A stretch of DNA of 28,079 bases. Origin: Mesostigma viride (lineage: Eukaryota > Streptophyta > Mesostigmatophyceae > Mesostigmatales > Mesostigmataceae). Positions 26,285 through 28,079 of this stretch are shown here, piece after piece. Made by a program: the position numbers and the translations under genes. Every line of letters begins with the position of its first letter. Within the stretch, counting starts at the first letter, position 1. The DNA lies in contig RPFO01000760.1 of assembly GCA_009746045.1 (NCBI GenBank), forward strand, positions 1 through 28,079. Reading direction: 5' to 3'. The notes below the pieces were generated by a model. The model had not been told where the DNA came from and made no database searches. It worked only from the letters and a program-made list of their open reading frames with translations.

Positions 26285-26313
26285 TTTAGGGTTTTAGGGT
26301 TTAGGGCTTAGGG
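26285..26313. repeat. Telomere-like TTTAGGG patch in the right repeat
   Basis: Four near-consecutive units read TTTAGGG, TTTTAGGG, TTTAGGG and CTTAGGG. TTTAGGG is the telomere unit of plants and many green algae. Confidence 0.7.
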
Positions 26314-26433
26314 TGAGACCCATCCTAGGCCGCGGTCACTATAGGGTCACTATAGGGGTGGCAGATGCCAGCATAAGGGTGGTGCACTTCTCCTAGTCGC
26401 GATGACGGAATGATGACGGAATGATGATGGAAG

Positions 26434-26742
26434 CTACTTAATTAATTAAATTCATTCTAACTTAATTAATTAATTAATGGTCAGAATCTTCCAATTTTTT
26501 TGCCTGTGCTGGTTGTCTAATTGATAACAAGTACAATCAAGTCAGCAAGTGCACACCCTGAAGATGCAAGACAAACTACAGCACTCGAAGATATTAACAT
26601 AGATCCCATGTGCAAGGAATCACATGTGAGGAAGTTGGGGGGGGAGAGAGGGATTACAACCACGTGCACACTCGAAAAGCAAAACATGTGTCTAATCTGT
26701 ATACCAAGCGTGACAGGCAATGTGTCCATTCATGGCAAATAC
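26434..26742. other. Right flank of the provirus, no gene seen
   Basis: Two TTAA microsatellite blocks (26438-26449 and about 26463-26478) are followed by unique sequence without a convincing frame. A short G8 run occurs at about 26638-26645. It is probably the 3' non-coding side of the cysteine-rich host gene. Confidence 0.5.
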
Positions 26743-28079
26743 CTATTCCAACAGAACGGCTACGATCGAGGCAACATGCAAATTTGTACCATGTGAAGAA
26801 TGTACATATGTGGAATGGTCGTACACGTGTGAACGGGATTCTATCATGCGCCCGTGCCCCTGCGCCGGGCCAGCAGAACTACGCGACAACCAGCTCTCTA
26901 CTGCAAAGGGATGAGCGGAATCATAATCAGCAGTTGTCGGCTGCTTCACGGCGTTGGCGGCGGCGGCGCGGTGCGGTGACGGCGGCGCAGTTACATCCTG
27001 CTCGCACAGGTTCGCCAGCGCCCCGCCTCCCAACTCATAATAATTGCCAGTGCACACCCTGCTTGCGCCCTTGCATGTCATTGGACAGTCGACGCAATTG
27101 TCCATATAACGGGGCCCCGACGCCCCCGATCCGTTTCGCGCCGCGCAGCAAGACCCCATTGACGCGGCAGGGGTTGACGCCGCCCACGTACTTGCAGGAA
27201 CGGCCGTTGCAGTCCTTAATGCACTCGCACGTCACGGTGTTGCCGCCTTTTTGCTGGCACGCCGCGTTGGAGCAGACCAGCTCGCACGGGAACCTGGCGG
27301 CCTCGGGTGGCATCCCCCCCCCGCAGACGCAGCACTGGCCATCGGAGCAGCTCGATGGCGCAAATGCGCACCCAGAGGCGGGGTGGCACATGTCGTCCGT
27401 GCAGGGATCATTGTCGTCGCAGACAATGTCTGTATGCTGGCAACCGGACGCAGGGTTCAAGAATCCGCCGTGCAGGCATCGCCGTCATCGCAGACGACGC
27501 CATCGTGGATGCACCCGGACGCAGAGTCGCACGAGTCCGCCGTGCAGGCATCGCCGTCATCGCAGACGACGCCATCGTGGATGCACCCGGACGCAGAGTT
27601 GCAAGAATCCGCCGTGCAGGCATCGCCGTCATCGCAGACGACGCCATCGTGGATACACCCGGACGCAGAGTTGCAAGAATCCGCCGTGCAGGCATCGCCG
27701 TCATTGCAGACGACGCCATCGTGGATACACCCGGACGCAGAGTTGCAAGAATCCGCTGTGCAGGCATCGCCGTCATCGCAGACGACGCCATCGTGGATAC
27801 ACCCGGACGCAGAGTCGCACGAGTCCGCCGTGCAGGCATCGCCGTCATCGCAGTCCACAAGTTCAACTGGCAAATACCTTGCGCAGTGCACGTATCGATC
27901 GTGCACGGGTCGCCATCGTCGCAGAGAGAGTCGTGTACGCATCCCACAAAGCCTAGGCACGAGTCCAAGGTGCACGGGTTGCCATCGTTGCAGTATTCAT
28001 CCTGAGGGATGCTTATGCACCCAGAACTCGGCTCGCACGCGTCCAACGTGCAGTCGAACCCATCATCGCAGGGAAACCG
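26743..28079 (-). pseudogene. Cysteine-rich CTDC-repeat protein gene, 5' end outside the window, frame-broken
   Basis: On the minus strand the window opens inside a protein of repeats with the pattern CDDGDACTADSC...SGCIHDG, about 24 residues each. This resembles the Dictyostelium-type CTDC repeat (PF00526) of secreted or cell-wall proteins. One frame carries the repeats upstream of about 27870, a second from there to 27457, a third to about 27155, and a fourth continues Cys-rich (MGSCCAARNGS, then NCVDCPMTCKGASRVC) to a stop at 26743-26745. Three single-base changes (about 27870, 27458-27460 and 27150-27160) would unify them. The non-repeat C-terminal part has CCVCGGGMPPEAARFPC and many paired Cys. 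Unspliced introns at the breaks cannot be excluded. It is a host gene lying 3' to the viral insertion. Confidence 0.65.
27467..27850. repeat. 72-bp coding tandem repeat, five full units plus part
   Basis: Near-identical 72-bp units (24 codons) begin at about 27468, 27540, 27612, 27684 and 27756, with a partial unit from 27828. Differences are few, so expansion or homogenisation is recent. The first and last full units share AGTCGCACGAGTCC, while the inner ones have AGTTGCAAGAATCC. Confidence 0.92.

Larger units (their letters stand above)
7971..26433. mobile_element. Integrated polinton-like virus (PLV/virophage-type provirus)
   Basis: About 18.5 kb is bounded by inverted repeats of about 0.7 kb. 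It encodes the morphogenetic set that defines this virus group: double-jelly-roll major capsid protein, single-jelly-roll penton and A32-like packaging ATPase. A tyrosine recombinase, a primase-helicase fusion, fibre/adhesin-like proteins and several unknowns complete the set. Genes are tightly packed, divergent from 15.5 kb, and show short overlaps of viral type. Outer sequence similarity may extend into the flanking TTAA repeats (7955 on the left, 26449 on the right), so the exact ends and target duplication are uncertain. No protein-primed polymerase, RVE integrase or adenain-like protease was found, so it is not a canonical Polinton/Maverick. Confidence 0.92.
25752..26433. repeat. Right terminal inverted repeat of the provirus
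   Basis: This is the reverse complement of 7971-8671, from CACACCCCGCCGCGCGG (25752) to GATGATGGAAG (26433). Beyond it, TTAATTAATTAA (26438-26449) also matches the left flank at 19 of 21 positions when the junction is included, so the repeat may be about 16 bp longer. Confidence 0.92.

Noticed and set aside
7971-26433. Canonical Polinton/Maverick
   Set aside because: No protein-primed DNA polymerase B, RVE integrase or adenain-like protease was found in any frame; a PLV/virophage-type element fits better.
27307-28005. Plus-strand frames with repeated RRAGIAVIADDAIVD or CRHRRHRRRRHRG peptides
   Set aside because: They are antisense translations of the 72-bp CTDC array; the Cys-rich minus-strand reading is the meaningful one.

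Overview
The window is nuclear DNA of a unicellular eukaryote, most likely a green alga. It holds non-LTR retrotransposons with an APE-type endonuclease and reverse transcriptase, TTTAGGG-type telomere-like repeats, UGUAA (the chlorophyte poly(A) signal) behind several genes, and a cysteine-rich repeat gene of eukaryotic style. The host assignment is inference. The centre is a complete-looking integrated DNA virus of the polinton-like virus (PLV)/virophage kind.

Layout. (1) 1-7970: a LINE retrotransposon (LINE-B). Its ORF1 is split at base 44 by a 3.9 kb DNA transposon (45-3969) with CACTA-type ends and subterminal GTGAGAA arrays. That transposon carries a second LINE remnant (LINE-A) made only of an ORF1-like gene and a LINE 3' tail. 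LINE-B resumes at 3970, with the end of ORF1, a C-rich tract, a frameshifted ORF2 (endonuclease plus RT, 4557-7777), a 3' hairpin and a (TTAA)n tail. (2) 7971-26433: the provirus, about 18.5 kb, bounded by inverted repeats of about 0.7 kb (7971-8671 and 25752-26433). Each repeat holds four copies of a 52-54 bp hairpin and a telomere-like patch. (3) 26434-28079: host flank with the 3' part of a minus-strand gene for cysteine-rich CTDC-type repeats, including a 72-bp tandem array.

Provirus organisation. Genes diverge from a 24-bp intergenic space at 15500-15523. Leftward run a coiled-coil/basic protein, the A32-like packaging ATPase, an AT-hook protein, a tyrosine recombinase (probable integrase), a 1078-residue primase-helicase fusion (AEP primase plus origin-binding-protein-like SF2 helicase) and a possible small ORF. 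Rightward run a 1094-residue probable virion fibre, a basic C2H2 zinc-finger protein, a small unknown, the penton (minor capsid) protein, an amphipathic helical protein, the double-jelly-roll major capsid protein, a 56-residue ORF, an Ig-like/LamG adhesin, an unknown protein, a 58-residue ORF with a myristoylation-like start, and a last unknown with a basic tail. The left arm replicates, integrates and packages; the right arm builds the particle and its host-binding surface. I see no DNA polymerase, no retroviral-type integrase and no maturation protease.

Many genes in all three blocks are interrupted by single-base indels, often in homopolymers. The two longest viral genes (1078 and 1094 codons) are intact. 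The breaks may be assembly errors, decay or, less likely, programmed frameshifting. The sequence alone cannot separate these.
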